Below, one piece after another: positions 1 through 10,291 of a stretch of DNA of 52,843 nucleotides (position 1 is the first letter of the stretch; each line of letters begins with the position of its first letter). A model generated the notes under the pieces. The model searched no databases and was not told the origin of the DNA. It saw only the letters and a program-made list of their open reading frames with translations. The stretch is taken from the NCBI GenBank assembly GCA_020633465.1, contig JACKDN010000041.1:1-52843 (forward strand), written 5' to 3'. Origin of the DNA: Myxococcales bacterium. GTDB taxonomy: Bacteria > Myxococcota_A > Bradymonadia > UBA7976 > UBA1532. Position numbers and translations under genes: made by a program.

Positions 1-65
1 TTGGGGGAGTGTCCGCGAGCGCCGGCCGCCTCGGGCGCCCTCGGGGGAAGCGGCGCGCCGAGTAG

Positions 66-95
66 GTTCGGAGACGAGGGGGGTCATCTCCGAAC
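66..95. terminator. Inverted repeat, possible terminator or operator
   Basis: Perfect 9-bp arms (66-74 and 87-95) separated by a 12-base loop. There is no T-run beside it, so a terminator role is only inferred. It lies beyond the 3' end of the minus-strand gene that stops at 227. Nothing else is recognisable between 1 and 175. Confidence 0.35.
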
Positions 96-175
96 GCGCC
101 TCCCCTCTTTGCGATCATCGTGCCAGCCCTTCCTGCCCGACGGAGGCCCGGTTCCGTGACCCGGGGGTCTCACCG

Positions 176-197
176 ACCGGCCATTGGGGTGGCCGGT
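176..197 (-). terminator. Hairpin downstream of the 227-805 gene
   Basis: Perfect 8-bp stem (176-183 with 190-197) and a 6-base loop, about 30 bases past the stop of the minus-strand gene at 227. It is GC-rich and has no clear U-tract. It is placed to end the transcript carrying the PTS-IIA/CBS, NhaD-type transporter and anchored-protein genes. Confidence 0.45.
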
Positions 198-226
198 TGG
201 CGACCCGAGTGGCCAGGCGCCGCGCC

Positions 227-805
227 TCAGCGCGCGAGGCCGCGCGGGGCGCGCGGGTTCGGGCCCAGGTAGTCGCCGTAGTAGAGGTTGGGCAGCAGCC
301 CCGGGAACTGGGCTTCGCCGGCCAGCGACCACCCGAGGCCCGAGCGGCGGAACGAGACGAAGTCCGTGCGACCTTCGCAACGCACGCGCAGGCGGCGGTC
401 ACCGCGCCGGGACGACGTGCTCTCGACCTCGCAGGTGGGCAGGCGCGCCAGGACGTCGAGCAGGGCGGTGCGCACGTTGCTGGCGCTGCAGGCCGCGTGC
501 TCGAAGCGAGCGCAGGGATCGGCGCGCCGGGCGGCCATCGCCGCCGCCCATCGGCCGCGATCGCCCCCGTAGCGGGCCGCGATGCAGGCGTCGCGGACGC
601 AGGCCTCGCGCCCGGCCTCGAGGACCGCGTCGGGCAGGCTGCCGAAGGCGGCCGCGGGGCCCTCGCGCTGCACCTTCGACTGCAAGGCGGCCAGCGCCTC
701 GATGGGTTCGTCGGTGCCCTCGCCGAGCAGCCACCAGAGCCCCAACGCGATCGTGCCGACGACCTGGACGCCGATGATCACCGCGGCGAGGGTGCGCGTC
801 TTCAC
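227..805 (-). CDS. Membrane-anchored hypothetical protein
   Basis: A 192-residue protein with one N-terminal hydrophobic segment (about residues 5-27) after a Lys/Arg start, so it is probably anchored in the inner membrane with its body in the periplasm. The body has six Cys residues (for example in CVRDAC, CARFEHAAC and CEVES), which could form disulfides outside the cytoplasm. I do not recognise a family. It begins 24 bases after the NhaD-type transporter gene ends, on the same strand, and is probably the last gene of that operon. The codon pattern is like that of its neighbours and codon use supports it as real. Function unknown. Confidence 0.7.
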   Translation of the reverse strand: MKTRTLAAVIIGVQVVGTIALGLWWLLGEGTDEPIEALAALQSKVQREGPAAAFGSLPDAVLEAGREACVRDACIAARYGGDRGRWAAAMAARRADPCARFEHAACSASNVRTALLDVLARLPTCEVESTSSRRGDRRLRVRCEGRTDFVSFRRSGLGWSLAGEAQFPGLLPNLYYGDYLGPNPRAPRGLAR

Positions 806-829
806 GTCCCGACCATACCGAAGACGCGG

Positions 830-2131
830 TCAGAAGTAGCGCAGGTAGAGGTACACCGTGGAGACGGCCAGCGTGCCCAGCATCGTGGGCAGGCCCAGCC
901 GCGTGAAGGCCATGAAGGTGAGGGGATAGCCGTTGCGGCGGGCGATCTGCGCGACGACGACGTTGGCCGAGGCGCCGACCAGCGAGCCGTTGCCCCCCAG
1001 GCACGCGCCCAGCGCCAGCGCCCAGTAGAGCGGCTCGGCCACCTGCTGCTTGAGCGCGACGGGATCGTCCATCAGGCCCATCTGCGCGCCGAAGACCGGG
1101 ATGATCGACTGCAGCAGCGGGATCATCGCGATCACCAGGGGGATGTTGTCGACGATGGCCGAGGCCAGCGCGCTGAACCACAGCACGGTCAACACGGTGG
1201 CCAGGAAGTCGCCGGCGGTCCACTCGACGATGACCCCGCCGAGGGCCTCGAAGACGTGGTTGTGCTCGAGGGCGCCGATGAGCATGAACAGGCCGACGAA
1301 GAAGAAGACCGAGTTCCACTCGACCTTCTCGAGGGCGTGGTGCAGGTCGACGCCGCAGACGACCGCCATCAGCAGCGCGCCGGCGATGGCGATGATGCCG
1401 GGCTCGACGCCGAACGAGTGGCCGAGGAAGAAGCCGGCCAGGATCAGCGCGAAGACGGCCAGCGAGCGGCGCAGGGCGACCGGATCGAGGATGGCGCGCT
1501 CGGGGCGGGCGCGCATGATGCGCTCGCGGTTGGCGTCGGTGACCGTCAGCTCCTTGCGCAGGAACAGCGTCGCGGCGCCCAGCCCACCGACGACCATCAC
1601 CAGCACGGGCGGGCCGAGGTTGACGAGGAACTCGTTGAAGCTGAGCCCGGTGGCGGACGAGATGATCACGTTCGGCGGATCGCCGACCAGGGTGCCGGCG
1701 CCGCCGATGTTGCTGGCCAGCGCCTCGAAGACGAGGAAGGGCGTCGCGGGCAGCTCGAGGATCTCGCAGACGAGGATGGTGATCGGCGCGATGAGGATGA
1801 CGGTGGTGACGTTGTCGAGGAACGCCGACAGCAGCGCGGTCACCCCCAGGAACTGAAGCAGGATGCGCAGGCCGTGGCCCTTGGCGCGCTGGGCGATGGT
1901 GACGGCGAGCCACTCGAAGATGCCCGTGCCGGCCATCACGTTGACGGCCAGCATCATGCCGACGAGCAGCAGGACGACGTTCAGATCGACGGCGTGCAGG
2001 GCCGCCTCGTAGGGCACGAAGTGCAGCATGATGGCCGCGGCGGCGCCCAGCAGCGCGGCGGCGGTCTTGTCGAGCTTCTCGGTCGCGATGGCGAGATAGC
2101 TGATGCCGAAGATGATCAGCGAGCCGACCAT
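830..2131 (-). CDS. NhaD/ArsB-superfamily ion transporter
   Basis: A 433-residue polytopic inner-membrane protein of the ion-transporter superfamily that includes ArsB, NhaD Na+/H+ antiporters and SLC13 permeases. It has about 10-12 hydrophobic helices in two halves. The first half carries the family loop around residues 118-155 (SAFLDNVTTV and then NIGGAGTLVGDPPN). The second half carries the matching pieces ASAIVDNIPLV and NGSLVGASAN. The two Asn-containing re-entrant motifs fit cation/anion exchange with protons. Substrate cannot be read from sequence: sodium is likely, arsenite or dicarboxylate possible. An RBS-like GGAG lies about 10 bases before the ATG. The gene sits 16 bases downstream of the PTS-IIA/CBS gene, which suggests co-regulation. 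Confidence 0.88.
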   Translation of the reverse strand: MVGSLIIFGISYLAIATEKLDKTAAALLGAAAAIMLHFVPYEAALHAVDLNVVLLLVGMMLAVNVMAGTGIFEWLAVTIAQRAKGHGLRILLQFLGVTALLSAFLDNVTTVILIAPITILVCEILELPATPFLVFEALASNIGGAGTLVGDPPNVIISSATGLSFNEFLVNLGPPVLVMVVGGLGAATLFLRKELTVTDANRERIMRARPERAILDPVALRRSLAVFALILAGFFLGHSFGVEPGIIAIAGALLMAVVCGVDLHHALEKVEWNSVFFFVGLFMLIGALEHNHVFEALGGVIVEWTAGDFLATVLTVLWFSALASAIVDNIPLVIAMIPLLQSIIPVFGAQMGLMDDPVALKQQVAEPLYWALALGACLGGNGSLVGASANVVVAQIARRNGYPLTFMAFTRLGLPTMLGTLAVSTVYLYLRYF

Positions 2132-2147
2132 GGAGGGGCTCCGGGGG

Positions 2148-3059
2148 TCAGAGGTTGAGGATGCGGTCCAGCACGCGGATGCGGTCGATGACGCCCAGCA
2201 GGCGGCGCTGCGCGTCGACGACGAAGACCTTGGGGTGGCCCTGGACCGCCAGCAGGAAGACCACCTCGAGGATGGTGGCGTCGGGGCCCACCGTCGCCGG
2301 CGTGGGTCGCATGACGTCGCGCGCGGTGAGGCTGGCCTCGTGCTGGAAGTACTTCTCGAAGGGATCGAACTCGGCGATGAAGGCGACCGACTTCAGCTGC
2401 TTGAAGAAGTCGGGCATGCCGAGGGTGAAGAGGTCGTCCGCGGTGACGATGCCCAGCAGGCGGCGCTCGTCGTCGGTGACGCCGGCGGCGTCGAGCCGGT
2501 GCGCGGCCATGCGGCGGGCGAGCTCGGGCACGGGCATCTCGGGGCCGATGCGATCGAGCGAGGCGCGCATCACGTCGACGGCGCACAGCGGGCCCTCCTC
2601 CTCGCGCAGGCGGCGGTCGAGCCACGTGGCGAGGGCGGTGGGGTCGTCGGCGGCGAGGATGTGCTCGACCGAGGCGTCGTCGCGCGCCAGCGTGGCCAGC
2701 TGAGCCAGCAGCCGCAGGGCGGGCGCCGGGCGCTCGTGCGGGCCCACCAGCAGGACCACCCAGCGGGCCTCGCCGGCGTCGTCCCACGCCAGCGGCCGCT
2801 TCAGCGTGGCGACGGCCACCCGCACGCCCTCGACACCCGGGATGCGCGCGTGGGGGCAGGCGAAGCCGCGCCCCAGCAGGGTGCTGCGCTCGGCCTCGCG
2901 GCTCTGCACGGCCTCGAGCAGGGCGTCGACGGACAGCGCGTCGGGCACGCCGGGCGCGGTGCGGACCGTCTCGCACAGGGTGCGGAGCAGCGCGTCCTTG
3001 TCGGAGGGGTCGAGGCCGATCAGCACCCGGCCGGGATCGAGCGAAACGGGCGGCGGCAT
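2148..3059 (-). CDS. PTS IIA-like protein with paired CBS domains
   Basis: A 303-residue cytoplasmic protein with two parts. Residues about 5-150 form a mannitol/fructose-type PTS EIIA (type 2) domain, with the phospho-acceptor His in GFACPHARI. Residues about 165-300 hold two CBS domains (starting near CAVDVMR and LTARDVMR), which usually bind adenine nucleotides. No sugar permease (EIIB/EIIC) is present, so it is probably a regulator rather than a sugar carrier. It lies directly upstream of an NhaD/ArsB-type transporter gene on the same strand. I infer that it tunes that transporter according to PTS phosphorylation and energy state. A clear GGAGGTG Shine-Dalgarno precedes the ATG. Confidence 0.88.
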   Translation of the reverse strand: MPPPVSLDPGRVLIGLDPSDKDALLRTLCETVRTAPGVPDALSVDALLEAVQSREAERSTLLGRGFACPHARIPGVEGVRVAVATLKRPLAWDDAGEARWVVLLVGPHERPAPALRLLAQLATLARDDASVEHILAADDPTALATWLDRRLREEEGPLCAVDVMRASLDRIGPEMPVPELARRMAAHRLDAAGVTDDERRLLGIVTADDLFTLGMPDFFKQLKSVAFIAEFDPFEKYFQHEASLTARDVMRPTPATVGPDATILEVVFLLAVQGHPKVFVVDAQRRLLGVIDRIRVLDRILNL

Positions 3060-3171
3060 CGCGCACCTCCGTCGGCTTCGAGCCGCGCGCGCGGCTCAAA
3101 AGGGGGCGGAATATGCGGATCGTGACGCGTCGCGTCAAGGGGCCGCTGCGTCGGCGCGGCTTGCCGGCGCT

Positions 3172-4350
3172 TCAGAGGGCGCGCATGCGCGTCCAGAGGC
3201 GCTCGGCCTCGCCCGTGGCCTCGGCGCGGAGGGCGGCGAGGTCGCCGTGCACCAGCGCGCCGTCGCGCACCACCACCTGGCCGTCGACGACCACGTGGGC
3301 GACGGCGCCGTCGCGCTCGACCACCAGATCGGCCCGCGCGCCCCGCTGCACGTCGCCGAAGCGGCCACCGAAGCGCTCGCCCACCAGGGCGTGGCCGCCC
3401 TCGACGCGGCGATCGAGATCGGCCAGGTCGTCGCCGTGGGTCTCGGCGTGCGCGCACAGGGCGGCGGCCTCGTCCGGCATGACCGCCGGGAAGCCGTCCG
3501 TGCCCAGCGCCACGCGGTCGGCGTGCCGCAGCGCGCTCGGATAGCCGACGCCGTTGTTGGCGTTCGAGCGTGGGTTCTGTACCAGCCAGCAGCCGAGCGC
3601 GTTCACCCGCTGCACCTCGCCGGCGTTCAGGTGCACGCCGTGGGCGAGGATCGACCCGGGCGGCAGCGCGCCCAGGGCGGCGAGGCGCTCGAGGGGCCCT
3701 TCGTAGCCGCGGCCGCGCGCGTCGGCGACGTCCGCGAAGTCCTCGGCGAGGTGGACGTGCATGACGGCGTTCGCGGCGGCGCACAGGGCGGCGGCCTCGC
3801 GGATGGTGTCGTCGCCGACGGTGAACGACGCGTGCAGGGCCACCGCGGCGGCGATCGTCGGCGGGCGGTCGTGCGCGAGGAAGCGCCGGCACTCGGCCAG
3901 GCCGCGCTGCGCCTCTTCGCGGCCGCCGTTGCGTTCGGTCGCGCCGAAGCACAGCAGCGCGCGGACGCCGAGGCCGGCGCAGGCGTCGGCGAGGATGTCG
4001 AGCGAGCCCTCGATGAGCGTGGGCGACTCGTGGTGGTCGATGAGGGTGGTGGTGCCCGCGAGCAGCGCCTCGGCGACGTACAGGCGCGCCGCCGCGCGCA
4101 GGCTGGCCGCGTCCAGCGCGCGGTCGAGGCGCCACCAGACGCGCTCCAGGATCTCGACGAAGTTCGTCGGCGCGGGCTCGGGCGGCGGCATGCCCAGGGG
4201 CGCGAGGCCGCTGTAGAGGTGCGTGTGGGCGCACACGTCGCCGGGGCGCACGCGGTCGCCGGTGAGCACGGTCTCGGCCTCGCCGGGGGCGACGATGCGC
4301 CCGGCGTCGACGCCGAGGTTCAGGTCGGGTGTCTCGATGCGCAGCTTCAT
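3172..4350 (-). CDS. ssnA: SsnA-like metal-dependent amidohydrolase
   Basis: A 392-residue amidohydrolase-superfamily protein of the chlorohydrolase/SsnA branch, predicted to be cytoplasmic and to hydrolyse an amine or ring bond on a purine-like or similar substrate. Metal-site motifs appear in order: CAHTHLYSGL near residue 41, DHHESP near 105, a His in ALHASFTVGDD, HVHLAEDFADV, AHGVHL, and the catalytic Asp in ALGTDGFP. The stretches WWRLDRALD, IDHHESPTLIEGSLD and NPRSNANNGVGY match what I remember of E. coli SsnA. SsnA homologues are known companions of selenium-dependent molybdenum hydroxylases, and such an enzyme is encoded 2.3 kb away (6701-9337). Its substrate is not established even in known SsnA proteins. 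Confidence 0.82.
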   Translation of the reverse strand: MKLRIETPDLNLGVDAGRIVAPGEAETVLTGDRVRPGDVCAHTHLYSGLAPLGMPPPEPAPTNFVEILERVWWRLDRALDAASLRAAARLYVAEALLAGTTTLIDHHESPTLIEGSLDILADACAGLGVRALLCFGATERNGGREEAQRGLAECRRFLAHDRPPTIAAAVALHASFTVGDDTIREAAALCAAANAVMHVHLAEDFADVADARGRGYEGPLERLAALGALPPGSILAHGVHLNAGEVQRVNALGCWLVQNPRSNANNGVGYPSALRHADRVALGTDGFPAVMPDEAAALCAHAETHGDDLADLDRRVEGGHALVGERFGGRFGDVQRGARADLVVERDGAVAHVVVDGQVVVRDGALVHGDLAALRAEATGEAERLWTRMRAL

Positions 4351-4508
4351 GGCTGCACTCTACGCTCTCGGTCGCCACATCGTAAACCCGCAAAACGATT
4401 GATGGTTCGGCAGGCGGTCCGAAGTTTTTTCGACTTTTTTCGCCCCCGCGCGCAACACGCGGCTCCGCTGTCCGATGGATCCCCCCGCTTTTTCCGGAGG
4501 GACCGCAC
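4351..4508. promoter_or_regulatory. Divergent intergenic region with T-tracts
   Basis: The 158 bases between the divergent starts of the ssnA-like gene (4350) and the orphan gene at 4509 are among the least GC-rich in the window. They contain a tandem run (4425-4442) of two six-T blocks separated by CGAC. It is a likely site for divergent promoters or for a nucleoid or regulator protein preferring bent A/T tracts. No confident -35/-10 pair was assigned. A strong GGAGGG Shine-Dalgarno (about 4496-4501) serves the 4509 start. Confidence 0.4.
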
Positions 4509-5525
4509 ATGGACTGCTCGGGCTACTCGACGAACAGGGCACAGCAGCAGGACGACGGCAGCGCGAGCTGGGCGTCGTCGTCCTCGACGACGTCGTTCGA
4601 AGGTGCCGCGGCCTTCGAGCAGTCGGCCGAGCTGAACGCGGCGTCGACGTCGCCCCAACCCACCGGCGCCGACGCGGCGCTCCAGGCACTCGAGGGCAGG
4701 GTCCATCGGGGCGAGGTGGCCAACATCCTCGACGGCCTCGTGGCCGAGATGACCGCGAAGGGCTTCGCGTGGATGGGCTACGCGAGCTTGCTGGGGCAGG
4801 GGTACGCCGCGGGCTGGGACAGGTTCCAGCGGACGGCGGCGCAACAGGCCGAGGTCGACGCGCTGCCCGGGCAGATCGCGTGCCTGGTCCTGGACGTCGT
4901 CACCGCGGGTGTGCTGGGCGGGGTGATGGGCAGCCTGGGGCGAGCCGGCCGCGTCAGCGCCGGCACGGTCGACACCCTCGGCCCGACCCTGGCGAAGCTG
5001 CTGGGCCTCGGGTTGGCGGTGAAGGCCCCCGAAGCGCCGCCGGCGCCCGCCGACCCGCTGACCAAGGCGCTGGGCTTCGCCGAGACGGTCAACCGGGAGA
5101 CGGCGAGGCAGATCGGCGCGCTGGCCACCTGGCGCGTGGCCGTCACCGCCAGCGACGCCCCGCTCGGCCCGCAGCACGTCGCACAGACGCGGTCGGCCGT
5201 CGACGCCTGGCGCAAGACGTGCCCGCTGTTGAAGGACCTGCCGAAGGAGAGCGCGCAGACGCTGGCGGACGACTTCGAGCGCCAGCTCTGGGCTCGCTGG
5301 CTTCCGGGTCTGCTCGAGACGACGGTGAAGGTTCTGTCCAACCCGCTGGCCCTGCCGGGCGAGCGCGGCTTCCTCGGCATCGTGGGGGCGCACTTCGCGC
5401 GCCCCGGCGAGGTCGTCGCCGCGCGCCTGCGGGCGCTCGGCGCTCCCCTCCGAACGCCGTGGGATGCCACGGCCCACACCCTGTTGCTGTCCTGGGCGAA
5501 GCATCACTCGAAGGAGATGATCTGA
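4509..5525 (+). CDS. Hypothetical protein, first of an orphan pair
   Basis: A 338-residue protein with no family that I recognise. Residues 1-60 are Ser/Thr/Ala/Gln-rich and look disordered, with no signal peptide. A stretch around residues 118-175 is hydrophobic to amphipathic and Gly/Ala-rich (LVLDVVTAGVLGGVMGSLG, then LAKLLGLGLAV), so membrane insertion or a helical hairpin is possible. The C-terminal half is predicted to be mixed helical with several Trp residues. A GGAGGG ribosome site 8 bases before the ATG fixes the start. Its TGA overlaps the ATG of the next gene, so the two are translationally coupled. A secreted or contact-dependent effector is one possibility, without direct evidence. 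Confidence 0.72.
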   Translation: MDCSGYSTNRAQQQDDGSASWASSSSTTSFEGAAAFEQSAELNAASTSPQPTGADAALQALEGRVHRGEVANILDGLVAEMTAKGFAWMGYASLLGQGYAAGWDRFQRTAAQQAEVDALPGQIACLVLDVVTAGVLGGVMGSLGRAGRVSAGTVDTLGPTLAKLLGLGLAVKAPEAPPAPADPLTKALGFAETVNRETARQIGALATWRVAVTASDAPLGPQHVAQTRSAVDAWRKTCPLLKDLPKESAQTLADDFERQLWARWLPGLLETTVKVLSNPLALPGERGFLGIVGAHFARPGEVVAARLRALGAPLRTPWDATAHTLLLSWAKHHSKEMI

Positions 5526-6691
5526 TGAACGCGATCTTGTTGACCTTGTTGGGTTTCTTCCCGCCGCCGGGCGTGTTCGGCGAGCCCGTCGCCGTCGCGC
5601 CGCTGGTGCAGACGCGCGACACGACGCTGGTGGTGGTGGCGCCGCCCGAGGTGCCGGTGGTGTGGCCCGGCGCCCGGCGCGTGGCCGCGCGGGGGTTGCC
5701 GATGCTGGGCGACCTGAGCGGGCCCGGCGGCACGCTGCGCATCTACGAGGACGGCGTGCTGCCGGGCGTGCCGACCTCGGTGGCGACCGACGGCGCGTCC
5801 GTGGTGGTGGTCGGCGGGGTGCCGGGGGACTTCTTCGGGCGCCGCATCGATCCGGGCGGCGTCGTGCGACACATGCCGCCTCCCTACAAGGACACGACCC
5901 GGCTGTGGGCCGGTCTCTCCCCGGACCGGCCAACGCTCGCGGTGTACCGACTCACCAGCCCGCGGCACGACTTCGAGCTGAACCGCTCCGTGTGGCCGGT
6001 TACGGTCGACCGCGTTCAGCGCTACGGCGGCCTCCAGACGGTGACGGTCCTGGACTGGTCGCTCGACGAGCCGGCGCAGGTGTGCGCGAGTGACGGCGCG
6101 CTGTGGACGGTGCGCCCCGACGCTCAGGCCGGGCCGGGCATGCGCCGGGCCTTCGAGACGCGACCCGACCAGGACTACTGGGAGCGGAAGGAGACCGTGC
6201 GCCGCCTGCTGGCCGCCGCGCCGGCCCTCGCCCGCGCCGGTTGCGCCTCGCAGGTTGGGCCGCTTCGGCCCGAGGCGCACGTCATCGAGAGCGCGGGACG
6301 GCAGGTGATCGAGCGCGCGTTGCCCGACCTGCCCGCCTTCTCGGACGAGAAGGGCATGACCCGCGTGGCCTTCCCGGCGACCGAGCCGCCGGGCGTTCGC
6401 TTCGATGGGGGTCTGCTCGGGTTCCCCGGGCAGGCGCCTTCGAGCCCGGCGTCCTCGTTCGTCCCGCGGGGGGAGCCGCTGCTGGACCGCGGGCCGTGGA
6501 CCGCGGAGTCCGCCCCCGCGGAGGCGCCGGTCGGCGGGCTGGACGACGCCGATCCGGCGCCGGTCGACGCCCTCACGGGCGACGCCGAGCGGGTGGTCGA
6601 CGGGCTCGACGACGGCGCCCCCGCGCCGGTGGGGGCGCCGGACGCTGGCGCCACCGCGCCGGTCGGCTCACGCGGCCCACAGCACCTCTGA
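5525..6691 (+). CDS. Hypothetical protein with APVG-rich C-terminal tail
   Basis: A 388-residue product whose ATG overlaps the stop of the 4509 gene (TGATG), which fixes this start. The first about 20 residues are hydrophobic and could be a short signal peptide or anchor. The body has many short beta-prone segments, for example TLVVVAPPEV and ASVVVVGG, and single Cys residues near 179 and 239. The last about 60 residues are low-complexity Ala/Pro/Val/Asp/Gly with repeated APV-G/D units, and the same repeat-like DNA runs past the stop. I do not recognise a domain. It ends 9 bases from the convergent molybdenum hydroxylase gene. Function unknown. Confidence 0.7.
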   Translation: MNAILLTLLGFFPPPGVFGEPVAVAPLVQTRDTTLVVVAPPEVPVVWPGARRVAARGLPMLGDLSGPGGTLRIYEDGVLPGVPTSVATDGASVVVVGGVPGDFFGRRIDPGGVVRHMPPPYKDTTRLWAGLSPDRPTLAVYRLTSPRHDFELNRSVWPVTVDRVQRYGGLQTVTVLDWSLDEPAQVCASDGALWTVRPDAQAGPGMRRAFETRPDQDYWERKETVRRLLAAAPALARAGCASQVGPLRPEAHVIESAGRQVIERALPDLPAFSDEKGMTRVAFPATEPPGVRFDGGLLGFPGQAPSSPASSFVPRGEPLLDRGPWTAESAPAEAPVGGLDDADPAPVDALTGDAERVVDGLDDGAPAPVGAPDAGATAPVGSRGPQHL

Positions 6692-6700
6692 CCGGTCGGC

Positions 6701-9337
<2,637 letters not shown>

Positions 9338-9482
9338 GGGCGGGCTCCTGAGTTCGGCGGGCGCGGCGAGGCGCGCGCGGCGTCCTATCATAAGCCAGCC
9401 GCGGCGCGGGTCGGCAAGGGGGCGTCGGGTCGGCGGGGCGCCGGACGAACGAACGACGGGCCGTCGTGCTACCGTCCGGCCG
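9338..9482. promoter_or_regulatory. Divergent promoter region, Mo-hydroxylase / NRDE gene
   Basis: 145 bases separate the outward-facing starts of the molybdenum hydroxylase (9337) and the NRDE gene (9483). Both promoters must lie here. Apart from the AGGAG ribosome site serving the minus-strand GTG (about 9344-9350), no motif could be assigned with confidence. Confidence 0.4.
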
Positions 9483-10259
9483 ATGTGCACCCTGGTCGTC
9501 CTGCACCGCGCGCACCCCGACTGGCCGGTCGTCTGCGCGGCCAACCGCGACGAGTACTACGCGCGGCCGACCGAGCCGCCGCAGGTGTTGCTCGAGCGTC
9601 CGCACGCGGTCGGCGGCCGCGACGCGCTGGCGGGCGGCACCTGGATGGGGGTGACCGCGAGCGGCTTCTTCGTCGGCCTGACCAACCAGCCGCCCGACGG
9701 GGCGCCCGATCCGTCGCGCGCCTCGCGGGGGCAGGTGGTGCTCGACGCGTTGGCGGCGGGCTCGACGGCGGCGGCCGAGGCGCGCCTGCGCGGCCTGCGC
9801 CCCGGGGCGCACAACCCCTTCAACCTGGTGTTCGGCGACGCCGACGGCCTGCGGGTGCTGTATGCCCGCGACACGGGCCACGCCTTCGCCGACGTACCGC
9901 CGGGGGTGCACGTGCTGCCCAACGGGCGCTTGAACGACGCGGGCTTCCCCAAGGTGCAGCGGGCGCGCGCGCTGCTGACGCCGCTGCCCGCGGACGGCGA
10001 GGCGCTGTTGACGCGCCTGCAGCGGGTGCTCGCCGACGGCGACCGCCCGGCCGATGCCCCCGCCCGGCCGCGCGACGGCCTGGACGCCGAGACGCGCAGG
10101 GCGCTGCACGCCCTCTGCGTGCGGACGCCCGCCTACGGCACCCGCTCGGCGTCGATCGTCGCGCTGCGGCCCGGCGGCGTCGCGCGCTACCTGCACGCCG
10201 ACGGGCCGCCCGACCGCGCGCCCTTCGTCGACCGCACCGCGCTGCTCGCGGCGCGCTGA
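9483..10259 (+). CDS. NRDE/TANGO2-family protein
   Basis: A 258-residue protein that starts MCTLVVL and continues with the family signature AANRDE at residues 20-25, which defines the NRDE (TANGO2) family. Cys2, exposed after removal of Met, is the position of an Ntn-hydrolase-type nucleophile in related folds. GGTWMGV and GLTNQP in the N-terminal third are also conserved family segments. The biochemical role of the family is unsettled; haem or lipid handling has been proposed for TANGO2. The ATG at 9483 is chosen because the family begins exactly there. The flavin monooxygenase gene starts 32 bases downstream on the same strand, so the two may share a transcript. Confidence 0.88.
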   Translation: MCTLVVLHRAHPDWPVVCAANRDEYYARPTEPPQVLLERPHAVGGRDALAGGTWMGVTASGFFVGLTNQPPDGAPDPSRASRGQVVLDALAAGSTAAAEARLRGLRPGAHNPFNLVFGDADGLRVLYARDTGHAFADVPPGVHVLPNGRLNDAGFPKVQRARALLTPLPADGEALLTRLQRVLADGDRPADAPARPRDGLDAETRRALHALCVRTPAYGTRSASIVALRPGGVARYLHADGPPDRAPFVDRTALLAAR

Positions 10260-10291
10260 CAATCCTGACGCCTTTGGTTAGGGTGCGCGCG

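Noticed and set aside
197..2158. Long plus-strand frame of 653 codons antisense to the PTS/NhaD region
   Set aside because: Highly GC-rich DNA opens long antisense frames. The product is Arg/His/Gln-rich with no domain, while the minus-strand genes have clear motifs and ribosome sites.
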